Assembly (NCBI RefSeq): GCF_051014445.1
Contig: NW_027488370.1
Coordinates: 14,694,001-14,758,000, forward strand
Direction: 5' to 3'
Length of the DNA: 64,000 nucleotides
Origin: Colletes latitarsis
Taxonomy: Eukaryota > Arthropoda > Insecta > Hymenoptera > Colletidae
Under the pieces are notes generated by a model. It made no database searches, had not been told where the DNA came from, and worked only from the letters and a program-made list of their open reading frames with translations. Shown here one piece after another: positions 1-10,144 of the stretch. Numbering within the stretch: the first letter of the stretch is position 1; every line of letters begins with the position of its first letter. Made by a program: the position numbers and the translations under genes.

Positions 1-3000
1 TCTTCACCAAGTATGTGAAAAACGCGAAAGTATGAGCCTGATGAGGGCAAATCCCAGACCTAACCTAGACCTAACATGCGTTATCCTCTAAAATATTGAT
101 CGAATCCAGGTTTAATGGACTGTTTCAGTGTGGTACCACATTACTACGTGATCCAAAGCAGTGAAAACCCAGGATCTGTTCAAGAAGTATGTGAAGAATG
201 AGGAAGTATGAGACTGATAAGGGCAAATCCCAGACCTAACCCAGACCTAACATGCGTTATCCTATAAAATATTGATCGAAACCAGGTTAAATTAACTGTT
301 CCTGTGTGGTACCACATTACTACGTGCTCCAGACTAGAAAAAACCCAGGATCTGCTCAACAAGTATGTGAAGAATGCGAAAGTATGAGCCTGATGGGGGC
401 AAATCCCAGACCTAACCTAGACCTAACATGCGTTATCCTCTAAAATATTGATCGAAACCAGGTTTAATTAACTGTTCCTGTGTGGTACCACATTACTACG
501 TGCTCCAGACTAGAAAAAACCCAGGATCTGTTCAACAACTATGTGAAGATTGCGAAAGTATGAGTCTGATGGTGGCAAATCCCAGGCCTAACCTAGACCT
601 AACATCCGTTATCCTCTAAAAAAATTGATCGATACCAGGTTTAATCGACTGTTCCTGTGTGGTACCACATTACTACGTGATCCAAACCAGAAAAACCCCG
701 GAGCTGTTCAACAGGTATGTCACAAATGCGAAGGTATGGGCCTGATGAGCGCAAATCCTGGACCTATCCCAGACCTAACATGTGTTATGCTCTAAAATAT
801 GGATCGAAACCAGGTTTAATTAACTGTTCCTGTGTGGTACCACATTACTACGTGCTCCAAAATAGAAAAAACCCAGGATCTGTTCAACAAGTATGTGAAG
901 AATGCTAAAGTACGGGTCTGTTGTGGGCAAATCCCAGACCCAACCTAGAGAGAACATGCGTTATCCTGTAAAATATTGATCGAAACCAGGCTTAATGCAC
1001 TGTTTCTGAGTGGTACCACATAACTACGTGATCCAAACCAGAAAAAGCCCAGAATCTGACCATCAAGTATGAGAAATATGCGAAAGTAGGAGCCTGATGA
1101 GAGCAAATCCCAGAGCTAACCTAGTCCTAACATGAATTATTCTCTAAAATATTGATCGAGACCATGTTTAGTCGACTGTTTCATTGTGGTACCACATTAC
1201 CACGTGATCCGAACCAGAAAAAAACCCTGGATCTGTTCAACAAGTATGTGAAGAATGCGAAAGTATGAGTCTGATGAGGGCATATCCCAGGCCTGGCCTA
1301 GACCTAACATGAGTTATCCTCTAAAATATTGATCGAAACTAGGTTTAATGGACTGTTTCAGTGTGGTACCACATTACTACGTGATCCGAACCAGAAAAAA
1401 ACCCTGGATCTGTTCAACAAGTATGTGAAGAATGCGAAAGTATGAGTCTGATGAGGGCATATCCCAGGCCTGGCCTAGACCTAACATGAGTTATCCTCTA
1501 AAATATTGATCGAAACCAGGTTTAATTGACTGTTTCAGCGTGGTACCACATTACTACGTGATCCAAACCAGAAAAATCCCAGGATCTGCTCAACGAGTAT
1601 GAGAAATATGCGAAAGTATGAGCCTGATGAGAGCAAATCGCAGACCTAACCTAGACCTAACATGCGTTATCCTCTAAAATATTGATCGAAACCAGGTTCA
1701 ATTGACTGTTTCAGTGTGGTACCACATTACCACGTGATCCAAGCCAGAAAAGCCCGGGATCTGTACAACAAGTATGAGAAATATGCGAAAGTATGAGCCT
1801 GATGAGAGCAAATCGCAGACCTAACCTAGACCTAACATGCGTTATCCTCTAAAATATTGATCGAAACTAGGTTTAATGGACTGTTTCAGTGTGGTACCAC
1901 ATTACCACGTGATCTGAACCAGAAAAAAACCCTGGATCTGTTCAACAAGTATGTGGAGAATGCGAAAGTATGAGTCTAATGAGCGCAAATCCAAGGCCTA
2001 ACCTAGGCCAAACATGCGCTATCCTCGAAAATGTTGATCGAAACCAGGTCTAATTGACTGTTTCAGTGTGGTACCACATTACTACGTGATCCAAACCAGA
2101 AAAATCCCAGGATCTGCTCAACAAGTATGAGAAATATGCGAAAGTATGAGTCTGATGAGAGCAAATCGCAGACCTAACCTAGACCTAACATGCGTTATCC
2201 TCTAAAATATTGATCGAGACCATGTTTAGTCGACTGTTTCAGTGTGGTACCGCTTTACTACGTGTTCCAGAGCAGAAAAAGCCCAGGATCTAGCCATGAA
2301 GTATGAGAAATATGCGAAAGTATGAGTCTGATGAGGGCAAATCCCAGGCCTAACCTAGACATAACATCCGTTATCCTCTAAAATATTGATCGAAACGGGT
2401 TGAATCGACACTTTCAATGTGGTACCACATTACTACGTGATCCAAACCAGAAAAAGCCCAGGATCTGCTCAACAAGTATGAGAAATATGAGAAAATATGA
2501 GCCTGATGAGGGCAAATCCCAGGCCTAACCTAGACCTAACATGCGTTATCCTGTAAAATATTGATCGAAACCAGGTTTAATGGACTGTTTCAGTGTGGTA
2601 CCACATTACTACGTGGTCCATACCGGAAAAAACCCAGGATCTGTTCAACAAGTATGTGAAAAACGCGGAAGTATGAGCCTGATGAGGGCAAATCCCAGAC
2701 CTATCCCAGACATAACTTGCGTTATCCTCTAAAATATTGATCGAGACCAGGTTTAATCGACTGTTTCAGTGTGGTACCGCTTTACTACGTGATCCAGAGC
2801 AGAAAAAGCCCAGGATCTAGCCATGAAGTATGAGAAATATGCGAAAGTATGAGTCTGATGAGGGCAAATCCCAGGCCTAACCTAGACATAACATCCGTTA
2901 TCCTCTAAAATATTGATCGAAACCGGGTTGAATCGACACTTTCAATGTGGTACCACATTACTACGTGATCCAAACCAGAAAAAGCCCTGAATCTGGCCGT

Positions 3001-5089
3001 CAAGTATGAGAAATATACGAAAGTATGACCCTGATAAGGGCAAATCGCAAGCCTAACCCAGACCTAACATGCGTTATCCTCAAAAATATTGATCTAAACC
3101 AGATTTAACCGACTGTCTCAGTGTGGTACCACATTACTACGTGATCCAAACCAGAAAAAACCTAGGATCTGTTCAACAAGTATGTGAAGTATGCGAAAGT
3201 ATGAGTCTGATGAGGGCAAATCCCAGACCTAACCTAGACATAACATGCGTTATCCTCTAAAATATTGGCCGATACCTGGTTTAGTGGACAGTTTCAGTGT
3301 GGTACCATATTACTGGGTGATCCAAACCAGAAAGATCCCAGGATCTGCTCAACAAGTATGAGAAATATGCGAAAGTATGAGCCTGATGAGAGCAAATCGC
3401 AGACCTAACCTAGACCTAACATGCGTTATCCTCTAAAATATTGATCGAAACCAGGTTTAATGGACTGTTTCAGTGTGGATCCACATTACCGCGTGATCCA
3501 AACCAAAAAAAGCCCAGGATCTGCTCAACAAGTATGAGAAATATGCGAAAGTATGAGCCTGATGGGTGCAAATCCCAGACCTAACATAGACCTAACATGC
3601 GTTATCCTCTAAAATATTGATCGAAACCAGGTTTAATGGTCTGTTTCAGTGCGGTAACATATTACCACGTGATCCAAACCAGAAAAAACCCAGGATCTGG
3701 CCAACAACTATGTGAAAAATGTGGAAGTATGAGACTGAAGAGGGCAAATCCCAGACCTAGCCAAGACCTAACATGCGTTATCCTCTAAAATATTGATCGA
3801 AACGAGGTTTAATCGACTGTTTCAGTGTGGACCCACATTACTACGTGATCCAAACCAGAAGAAGCCCAGGATCTGGACAACAAGTATGTGAAATATGCGA
3901 AAGTATGAGCCTGATGAGAGCAAATCCCAGACCTAACCTAGACCTAACGTGTGTTAACTTCTAAAATATTGATCGAAACCATGTTTAATGGTCTGTTATA
4001 GTGTGGTAACACATTACCACGTGATCCACACCAGAAAAAACCCGAGATCTGTTCAACAAGTGTGTGAAGAAAGCGAGAGCATGAGTCTGATGAGGGCAAA
4101 TCCAAGGCCTAACCTAGACCTAACATGCGTTATCCTCTAAAACATTGATCGAAACCAGGTTTAGTGGACTGTTTCAGTGTGGTAACACATTACTACGTGA
4201 TCCAAACCAAAAAAAGCCCAGAATCTGGACATCAAGTATGAGAAATAAGCGAAAGTATGAGCCTGATGGGTGCAAATCACAGACCTAGCATAGACCTAAC
4301 ATGCGTTATCCTCTAAAATATTGATCGAAACAACGTTTAATCCACTGTTTCAGTGTGGTCCCACATTACTACGTGATCCAAACCAGAAGAAGCCCAGGAT
4401 CTGGCCAACAAGTATGTGAAATATGCGAAAGTATTAGCCTCATGGGGGCAAATCACAGACCTGACCCAGACCTAACATGTGTGATCCTCTAAAATATTGA
4501 TCAAAACCATGTTTAATCGACTGCTTCAGTGTGGTACCACACCACTATGTGATCCAAACCAGAAAAAACCCAGGATCTGTTCAAGAAGTATGTGAGGAAT
4601 GTGGAAGTATGAGACTGATGAGGGCAAATCCAAGGCCAAACCTAGACCTCACATGCGTTATCCTCTAAAATATTGATCGAAACCAGGTTTAATGGACTGT
4701 ATAAGTGTGGTACCCCACTACTATGTGAACCAAACCAGAAAAATCCCAGGATCTGTACAAGAAGTATGTGAAGAATGAGGAAGTATGAGACTGATCAGGG
4801 CAAATCCTAGACCTAATCCAGACCTAACATGCGTTATCCACTAAAATATTGATCGAGACCAGGTTTAGTCGTCTGTTTCATTGTGGTACCACTTTACCAC
4901 GTGATCCAAACCAGAAAAGCCCGGGATCTGTTCAACAAGTATGAGAAATATGCGAAAGTATGAGCCTGATGAGAGCAAATCCCAGACATAACCTGGACAT
5001 AACATGCGTTATCCTCTGAAATATTGATCGAAACCAGGTTTAATGCACTGTTTCAGTGTAGATCCACATTACTGCGTGATCCAAACCAA

Positions 5090-6364
5090 AAAAAGCCAGA
5101 ATCTGACCATCAAGTATGAGAAATATGCGAAAGTATGAGCCTGATGTGTGCAAATCCCAGACCTAACCTAGGCCAAACATGCGCTATCCTCGAAAATGTT
5201 GATCGAAACTAGGTTTAATGGGCTGTTTCAGTGTGGTACCACATTACTACGTGATCGAAACCAGAACAAACCCGGGATCTGTTCAACAATTATATGAAAA
5301 GTGCGAAGGTATGTGTCTGATGAGGGCAAATCCCAGGCCTGTCCCAGACCTAATATGAGTTATCCTCTAAAATATTGATCGAATCCAGGTTGAGTTGACT
5401 ATTTCTGTGTGGTACCACATTACTACGTGATCCAAACCAAAAAAAGCCCACAATCTGGCCATCAAGTATGAGAAATATGCGAAAGTATGAGCCTGATGAG
5501 AGCAAATTCCAGACCTAACCTAGAACTAACATGCGTTATCCTCTAAAATATTGATCGAAACCAGGTTTAATGGTCTGTTTCAGTGTGGTACCTCATTACT
5601 ACGTGATCCAAACCAGAGAAACCCAGGGATCTGTTCAACAAGTGTGTGAAGAAAGCGAAAGCATGAGTCTGATGAGGGCAAATCCCAGACCTAACCAAGA
5701 CCTAACAAGCGTCATCCTCTAAAATATTGATCGAGACCAGGTTTAATCGACTGTTTCAGTGTGATACGTCATTACTACGTGATCCAAACCAAATAAAGCC
5801 CAGAATCTGGCCATCAAGTATGAGAAATATGCGAAAGTATGAGCCTGATGTGTGCAAATCCCAGACCTAACCTAGGCCAAACATGCGCTATCCTCGAAAA
5901 TGTTGATCGAAACTAGGTTTAATGGACTGTTTCAGTGTGGTACCACATTACTACGTGATCGAAACCAGAACAAACCCGGGATCTGTTCAACAATTATATG
6001 AGAAGTGCGAAGGTATGAGTCTGATGAGGGCAAATCCCAGGCCTGTCCTAGTCCTAATATGAGTTATCCTCTAAAATATTGATCGAATCCAGGTTGAGTT
6101 GACTATTTCTGTGTGGTACCACATTACTACGTGATCCAAACCAAAAAAAGCCCACAATCTGGCCATCTAGTATGAGAAATATGCGAAAGTATGAGCCTGA
6201 TGAGAGCAAATTCCAGACCTAACCTAGAACTAACATGCGTTATCCTCTAAAATATTGATCGAAACCAGGTTTAATGGTCTGTTTCAGTGTGGTACCTCAT
6301 TACTACGTGATCCAAACCAGAGAAACCCAGGGATCTGTTCAACAAGTGTGTGAAGAAAGCGAAA
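5090..6364. repeat. local four-monomer duplication in the satellite
   Basis: The stretch from about 5090 to 5660 recurs at about 5794 to 6364 with an offset of 704 bp, exactly four monomers. Shared diagnostic variants include the phrases taggccaaacatgcgctatc, aacaattatatga and accagagaaacccaggg, which are rare elsewhere in the window. This is a small higher-order unit made by unequal exchange. Both copies remain in the same orientation. Confidence 0.8.
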
Positions 6365-6955
6365 GTATGAGCCTCATGAGAGCAAATCCCGGATCTAACC
6401 TAGACCTAACATGCGTTATCCTCTAAAATATTGATTGAAACTAGGTTTAGTGGACTGTTTCAGTGTGGTACCACATTACTACGTGATCCGAACCAGAAAA
6501 AACCCGGGATCTGTTCAACAAGTATGTGAAGAATGCGAAAGTATGAGTCTGATGAGGGCATATCCCAGGCCTGGCCTAGACCTAACATGAGTTATCCTCT
6601 AAAATATTGATCGAAACCAGGTTTAATTGACTGTTTCAGTGTGGTACCACATTACTACGTGATCCAAACCAGAAAAATTCCAGGATCTGCTCAACAAGTA
6701 TGAGAAATATGCGAAAGTATGAGCCTGATCAGCGCAAATCCAAGGCCTAACCTAGACCTAACATGTGTTATCCTCTAAAATATTGATCGAAACCAGGTTT
6801 AATTGACTGTTTCAGTGTGGTACCACATTACTACCTGATCCGAACCAGAAAAAACCCGGGATCTGTTCAACAAGTATGTGAAGAATGCGAAAGTATGAGT
6901 CTGATGAGGGCATATCCCAGGCCTAACCTAGACCTAACATGCGTTATCCTCTAAA

Positions 6956-6959
6956 ATAT
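6956..6959. repeat. target site duplication, left of LTR element
   Basis: ATAT directly before the TG of the 5' LTR, repeated directly after the CA of the 3' LTR at 10145-10148. The target is the AAAATATT segment of a satellite monomer. A six-base reading (AATATT with element ends GTTGCG/CGCAAC) is also possible because the ends are ambiguous. Confidence 0.7.
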
Positions 6960-7271
6960 TGTTGCGACGGTATGAAGATGCCGCGCAATACCGCGAAATT
7001 GCATCGTCGCAATGGTGTGAAGAGGCTTTGCGATGAGGTGAAGCTGCCACACGAAAACGAGCGGATGCGAGATCCCGAGCCTTCCGGTTGCCGAGAAACC
7101 GGCAACGATTTTGAAGATTAGAATTACGACAGATCGCAAGGCGAACAGACGTATTGAAAAGCACTGTTGTTAATAAAGTTCCCAGTTTGCATTAGTTGTG
7201 TTACGTTGTGGTATTTTAATTGTGTTGTGTCAATATGAGTTATTGGAAGAAAGTCCCGCCCCGGCGCAACA
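6960..7271 (+). repeat. 5' LTR
   Basis: 312 bp, begins TGTTGCGACGG and ends GGCGCAACA. It matches 9833-10144 at all positions that I compared except one (C at 7142, T at 10015). It contains an AATAAA signal at 7172-7177. The inverted repeat GTTGCC/GGCAAC around 7087-7106 could form a hairpin in the transcript. The Gag start codon lies inside it, downstream of the polyadenylation signal, so probably in U5. Confidence 0.93.
7172..7177 (+). promoter_or_regulatory. Polyadenylation signal AATAAA in 5' LTR
   Basis: AATAAA within ttaataaagttccc. The same hexamer in the 3' LTR at 10045-10050 would direct 3' end formation of the element's RNA. Its position about 100 bp before the LTR end places the R/U5 boundary upstream of the Gag start codon at 7235. 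Confidence 0.6.
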
Positions 7272-8362
7272 GTGGTGCCAGAAGCGGGATTACGACTCGT
7301 TCTGCTGCCAGGGCGGAGACTTTTTCATCGTTGGAGGTGCTCTTGGAAGGACTACAGCGGAACATCGCAACGCAGTTCCAGGAGCAGCAACGTTTATTTG
7401 CTGAGGAACGGGAGCGAACCGAAGAGAGGCAGGCCGCGAAGGAGGCTGCCGCTTCGGCGAAGGAGGCTGCTGTGGAAGGAAGGATAAGGGCCATGGAGGA
7501 TCGTTATCAGGTGCTTGCGGAGAATTTTAAAAATGTGATTGATAACCTGTCGGCCGCGGCGTTCCGTAGCGAGGATCGCGAGTCCAGCCTTGTTAATAAT
7601 TTTGTTAGGGATAATCCTGTTGTTGCTGGACTCGCGATGCCTTCCACTTCGCAGTCGGCTCCTCCGTTGGAAGCGACTGGTGGATTTCTGGTGTACGTCC
7701 TAAAACCACCAGCGTTTGATGGAAGAGCTTGTTGGGAGGAGTACCGGGTGCAATTCGAGGCGATTGCGAAGGCGAATGGATGGGATGCACCAAGGAAAGC
7801 TTTGGCCTTGGTCGCATGTCTGGAGGGGCCCGCTCGGAGTGTTTTGACTACCCTTTCCGAGGAGTCGCGTTGTGATTTTGGTGTCTTGGTTTCCGCTTTG
7901 GAGTTCCGTTTCGGAACCAAGAATTTCGCGAATCTAAATTACGTGAAATTCCAAAATTATACTCAACGGAAGGGGGAGTCGATTTCTGATTTGGCTTCGG
8001 AGATTGAGAGGTTGGCGCAGGCTTCCTTTGGTGATTGTCCAATGGAAGTCAGGGATAAGCTGGCCGCCTCTCAGTTCGTCTCCGCCCTGGCCAATGAGGA
8101 AATGAGGAGGACGCTGAGGCTAGGCGGTTTCACTACTCTCAGGGCGGCTGTGATCAGAGCCCTGGAGATTGAGGCCGTCGAGTCTGTGGCCCCTGGTCCT
8201 TGCCGTGTTAAGGACTGCATTCAGGGTATCACTTGTTTTCCCAAGGGAAAGTTGGAGAAGAGGACTGCTGGGAAGCCGGTCTCGGAGTGCTGGAACTGCG
8301 GACAGGAGGGACATTTACAGCGGAACTGCCCGAAGAAGAGGAGGAGAGAAGAGGCCCCCTAG
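7235..8362 (+). CDS. gag: Gag polyprotein of LTR retrotransposon
   Basis: 375 codons from the first ATG in this frame (7235, with A at -3) to TAG at 8360-8362. This would be the capsid/nucleocapsid precursor that packages the element RNA. After a basic start and an Arg/Glu/Ala-rich coiled-coil-like stretch (roughly residues 45-95) comes a Retrotrans_gag-type core beginning near PPAFDGRACWEEYRVQFEAI and continuing through KALALVACLEGPA, YTQRKGESISDLASEIERLA and QFVSAL. A CX2CX4HX4C zinc knuckle (CWNCGQEGHLQRNC) is at the C-terminus, followed by a basic tail. The first codons lie in the LTR and the frame runs straight through the primer-binding site, which is unusual. If the LTR start is not used, the next in-frame ATG near 7494 would give a shorter protein that still has the core. 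Gag as such is confident, the exact start less so. Confidence 0.85.
   Translation: MSYWKKVPPRRNSGARSGITTRSAARAETFSSLEVLLEGLQRNIATQFQEQQRLFAEERERTEERQAAKEAAASAKEAAVEGRIRAMEDRYQVLAENFKNVIDNLSAAAFRSEDRESSLVNNFVRDNPVVAGLAMPSTSQSAPPLEATGGFLVYVLKPPAFDGRACWEEYRVQFEAIAKANGWDAPRKALALVACLEGPARSVLTTLSEESRCDFGVLVSALEFRFGTKNFANLNYVKFQNYTQRKGESISDLASEIERLAQASFGDCPMEVRDKLAASQFVSALANEEMRRTLRLGGFTTLRAAVIRALEIEAVESVAPGPCRVKDCIQGITCFPKGKLEKRTAGKPVSECWNCGQEGHLQRNCPKKRRREEAP
7273..7290 (+). promoter_or_regulatory. tRNA primer-binding site, probably tRNA-Leu
   Basis: TGGTGCCAGAAGCGGGAT starts one base after the 5' LTR. TGG is the expected complement of a tRNA CCA end. The rest resembles the complement of the 3' end of eukaryotic tRNA-Leu (recalled as TGGTGTCAGAAGTGGGAT, two differences). 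The tRNA assignment is from memory and was not searched. Confidence 0.65.
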
Positions 8363-8625
8363 AAGAAGGGAAACTGGAAGAAGTTGGCGTAGTGGGGCTC
8401 CCGCCGACTTCGTCTTCATCCGCCCCCGTCGTGCGCAGGATCGCTGTCAAGGATTGTTCTTCCGTCGAGGAGGGAGAGTCTCGCAAGAGGAGATATCCGG
8501 ACGAAGAAGAGGATACACCGGAAAAGGGGACTGAATGCGAAAGACCCATGGAGTGTTGGAACTGCGGGGAAACGGGACCTATGCGGTGGAATTGCCCCAG
8601 GAAGTACCAGCAGAAGGCGGCGTAG
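8233..8625 (+). pseudogene. Out-of-frame second nucleocapsid knuckle region
   Basis: An open frame of 130 codons in the -1 frame relative to Gag, overlapping the Gag end. Its C-terminal part has CWNCGETGPMRWNC (8554-8595), a copy of the Gag knuckle in which the histidine ligand is replaced by proline. The phrase VKDC also recurs ahead of both knuckles, so the region looks like an old tandem duplication of the nucleocapsid segment with a 266-bp spacing, which is not a multiple of three. It could be read by -1 frameshifting, but I find no canonical slippery heptamer in the overlap. A decayed remnant is more likely. Confidence 0.45.
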
Positions 8626-8745
8626 AAGGAGAATTGTTCCGCGTTGAAGGAATCGCCGAGATGATTTGGAAAATGAATCATCGTCATGGTCAACTGACTG
8701 CAATGGAAGGACCTTTTAAGAAGGGAAGAGGAGTACCCTTTGGAG

Positions 8746-8970
8746 GGATAAGGCTCGCCGGAGCACCTTCTCAGGGGATGGCGCTCGGCGGGGCATCTTT
8801 TGGAAGGATAAGGCTCGTGGGAGCACCTTTCGAAGGGATAAGGCTCGTCGCAGCACTCTTTGAAGGGATAGGGCTCGCCAGAGCACCTTCTGGAGGGATG
8901 GCGCTCGTCGGGGCATCTTTCGGAAGGATAGGGCTTATGGGAGCACCTTCTGAAGGGAAAGCGCTGTATG
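8746..8970 (+). repeat. 30-bp minisatellite with 120-bp higher order
   Basis: Seven tandem 30-bp units begin at 8746, 8776, 8806, 8836, 8866, 8896 and 8926, with a partial unit from 8956. Unit type: ggataaggctcg followed by a variable dinucleotide, ggagcacctt and a tail. Units 1 and 5, 2 and 6, and 3 and 7 resemble each other more than their neighbours; units 2 and 6 both have ggatggcgctcg and ggggcatctt. The array therefore evolved as 4 x 30 bp. It is open in more than one frame because 30 is a multiple of three. No function is evident. Confidence 0.85.
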
Positions 8971-9021
8971 TTATGGGTTCCCTGCCAAGGTCTGTGCTGA
9001 AGGTGACAACAAGAAGGCGAT

Positions 9022-9151
9022 GTGAAGAATCGGCTGGATAAGTTGGGTTTCCGTATAGTCCGTTTCCAGAAGTCCAAACCAAGGGTTGAGCATGTGAATC
9101 GACTGGCTCGGTACGATTCACGAGACGCCCCCTGCGAAGATATTGCGAGGT
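9022..9151 (+). pseudogene. Possible integrase C-terminal remnant
   Basis: A short open stretch ending in TGA at 9149-9151 encodes RLDKLGFRIVRFQKSKPRVE followed by HVNRLARYDS. The KPRVxHVNRL pattern is what one expects near the C-terminal end of Ty3/gypsy integrases. If so, the deletion that removed protease, RT, RNase H and most of integrase ended just upstream, near the minisatellite. The match is a short motif recognised by eye, so it is tentative. Confidence 0.4.
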
Positions 9152-9815
9152 GAGGATCGAGGAAGATGGCCGACATCTTCGCCCAAGAAGAGGACGTTTC
9201 ATCGCAGAAGGCGAGGATCGGGTTTTCCTACCGGCCGCGGAGGACTCTCCATTTCCGCAGGTCAGAACGGCCGGGGAAGTGCGATTCTCCCCGGGGAGGG
9301 TCGCCCCCCAGTCATGCTCGACTCTAATAGCGGAGTGGGGCACAGACGGTCGGACGGCGGAATTGTGGTATGTTCCACAACCGATCTTCGAGGAAATTCT
9401 CCTTGGAGATCGGGGAACATCCCATGGGAAGTTCTTCCGTGAGGCTGGGGGGAATCCGCATCCGGGAAGTCCTCAAGAAAGAAGCACGCAAGCCGCAAGA
9501 GTCAAGGGGAAGGGCGAGGAGCAGTCGGGATTTCCTCATCCTCGAAGATGTCTAAGTTCGGACGAAGTATTCCAAAGGTTACACCGGCGCCTTGCTCAAG
9601 GTTTTTGAGTGGTTTTCCTTGGGACGAAGGACGAATGTCAAGGTGCTGACTGTCTGATAAAGGCCACTCAGGTAAATGTTCGACCTATTAGTTTATCTAC
9701 TTTACAGACAGAGGTGTACAGGTTCGACGCAGCTTCGCGACAACCCGGAGGTTAGGAGACTACGGGTGAAGTTGGCTGTTCGAACGGAATTTGCAGCGGT
9801 CGGGACGACCGCTCT
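9152..9815 (+). other. LTR element internal region, no recognised gene
   Basis: A GC-rich stretch between the possible integrase remnant and the purine tract. One frame stays open from 9150 to 9608 but has no ATG start (it opens at GTG) and its translation, rich in Arg, Gly and Pro, resembles nothing that I know. It shows no signal peptide or membrane segment that would suggest an envelope gene. It is probably the 3' untranslated part of the parent element. Confidence 0.5.
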
Positions 9816-9832
9816 GAAGGAAGAGGGAGCAG
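9816..9832 (+). promoter_or_regulatory. Polypurine tract
   Basis: GAAGGAAGAGGGAGCAG ends directly at the TG of the 3' LTR. All bases but one are purines. In LTR retrotransposons such a tract primes plus-strand DNA synthesis. Confidence 0.75.
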
Positions 9833-10144
9833 TGTTGCGACGGTATGAAGATGCCGCGCAATACCGCGAAATTGCATCGTCGCAATGGTGTGAAGAGGCT
9901 TTGCGATGAGGTGAAGCTGCCACACGAAAACGAGCGGATGCGAGATCCCGAGCCTTCCGGTTGCCGAGAAACCGGCAACGATTTTGAAGATTAGAATTAC
10001 GACAGATCGCAAGGTGAACAGACGTATTGAAAAGCACTGTTGTTAATAAAGTTCCCAGTTTGCATTAGTTGTGTTACGTTGTGGTATTTTAATTGTGTTG
10101 TGTCAATATGAGTTATTGGAAGAAAGTCCCGCCCCGGCGCAACA
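9833..10144 (+). repeat. 3' LTR
   Basis: 312 bp, the partner of the 5' LTR at 6960-7271, with one difference by eye (T at 10015). It carries the AATAAA at 10045-10050. It ends CA and is followed by the ATAT target duplication and then by satellite sequence (taatcgaaaccagg), which resumes the monomer at the base where the left flank stops. Confidence 0.93.

Larger units (their letters stand above)
1..6959. repeat. 176-bp satellite array, block 1
   Basis: Head-to-tail tandem repeat with a period of 176 bp: the phrase taacctagacctaac/taacccagacctaac recurs at 61, 237 and 413. A monomer contains, in order, the telomere-like pair of 11-bp units, a tgcgttatcctctaaaatatt segment, the dyad AAACCAGGTTT, the dyad GTGGTACCAC (with a KpnI site), tacgtgatccaaaccag, a short A-tract, a variable stretch (ggatctgttcaacaagtatg and relatives) and gcgaaagtatgagcctgatg. 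This block holds about 39 monomers. Some adjacent copies are nearly identical (around 1240 and 1416), others are clearly diverged. Two linker types are mixed without strict alternation: tgtgaagaatgcg and tgagaaatatgcg. No gene is seen in it. Confidence 0.97.
6960..10144 (+). mobile_element. Non-autonomous Ty3/gypsy-type LTR retrotransposon
   Basis: A 3185-bp element with two 312-bp direct LTRs (TGTTGCGACGG...GGCGCAACA), a tRNA primer-binding site one base after the 5' LTR, a purine tract directly before the 3' LTR and a short target duplication in satellite DNA. The internal region is only 2561 bp. It encodes an intact Gag with a zinc knuckle, an out-of-frame second knuckle, a 30-bp minisatellite and a short segment resembling the C-terminal end of a gypsy integrase. 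I see no protease, reverse transcriptase (no YxDD motif) or RNase H, so most of pol is missing and the copy must depend on proteins from other elements. The LTRs differ at one position by eye, so the insertion is young. The superfamily call rests on the Gag and the LTR structure. Confidence 0.88.

Noticed and set aside
1..6959. CRISPR-like repetitive array
   Set aside because: The 176-bp units are contiguous with no unique spacers, and the retrotransposon types are eukaryotic.
8233..8362. Programmed -1 frameshift site in the Gag overlap
   Set aside because: No X XXY YYZ heptamer in the Gag frame was found in the overlap. The cccccta run before the stop does not fit.
9150..9608. Open frame of 152 codons as an envelope or accessory gene
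   Set aside because: No ATG start, no signal peptide or membrane segment and no recognisable domain.
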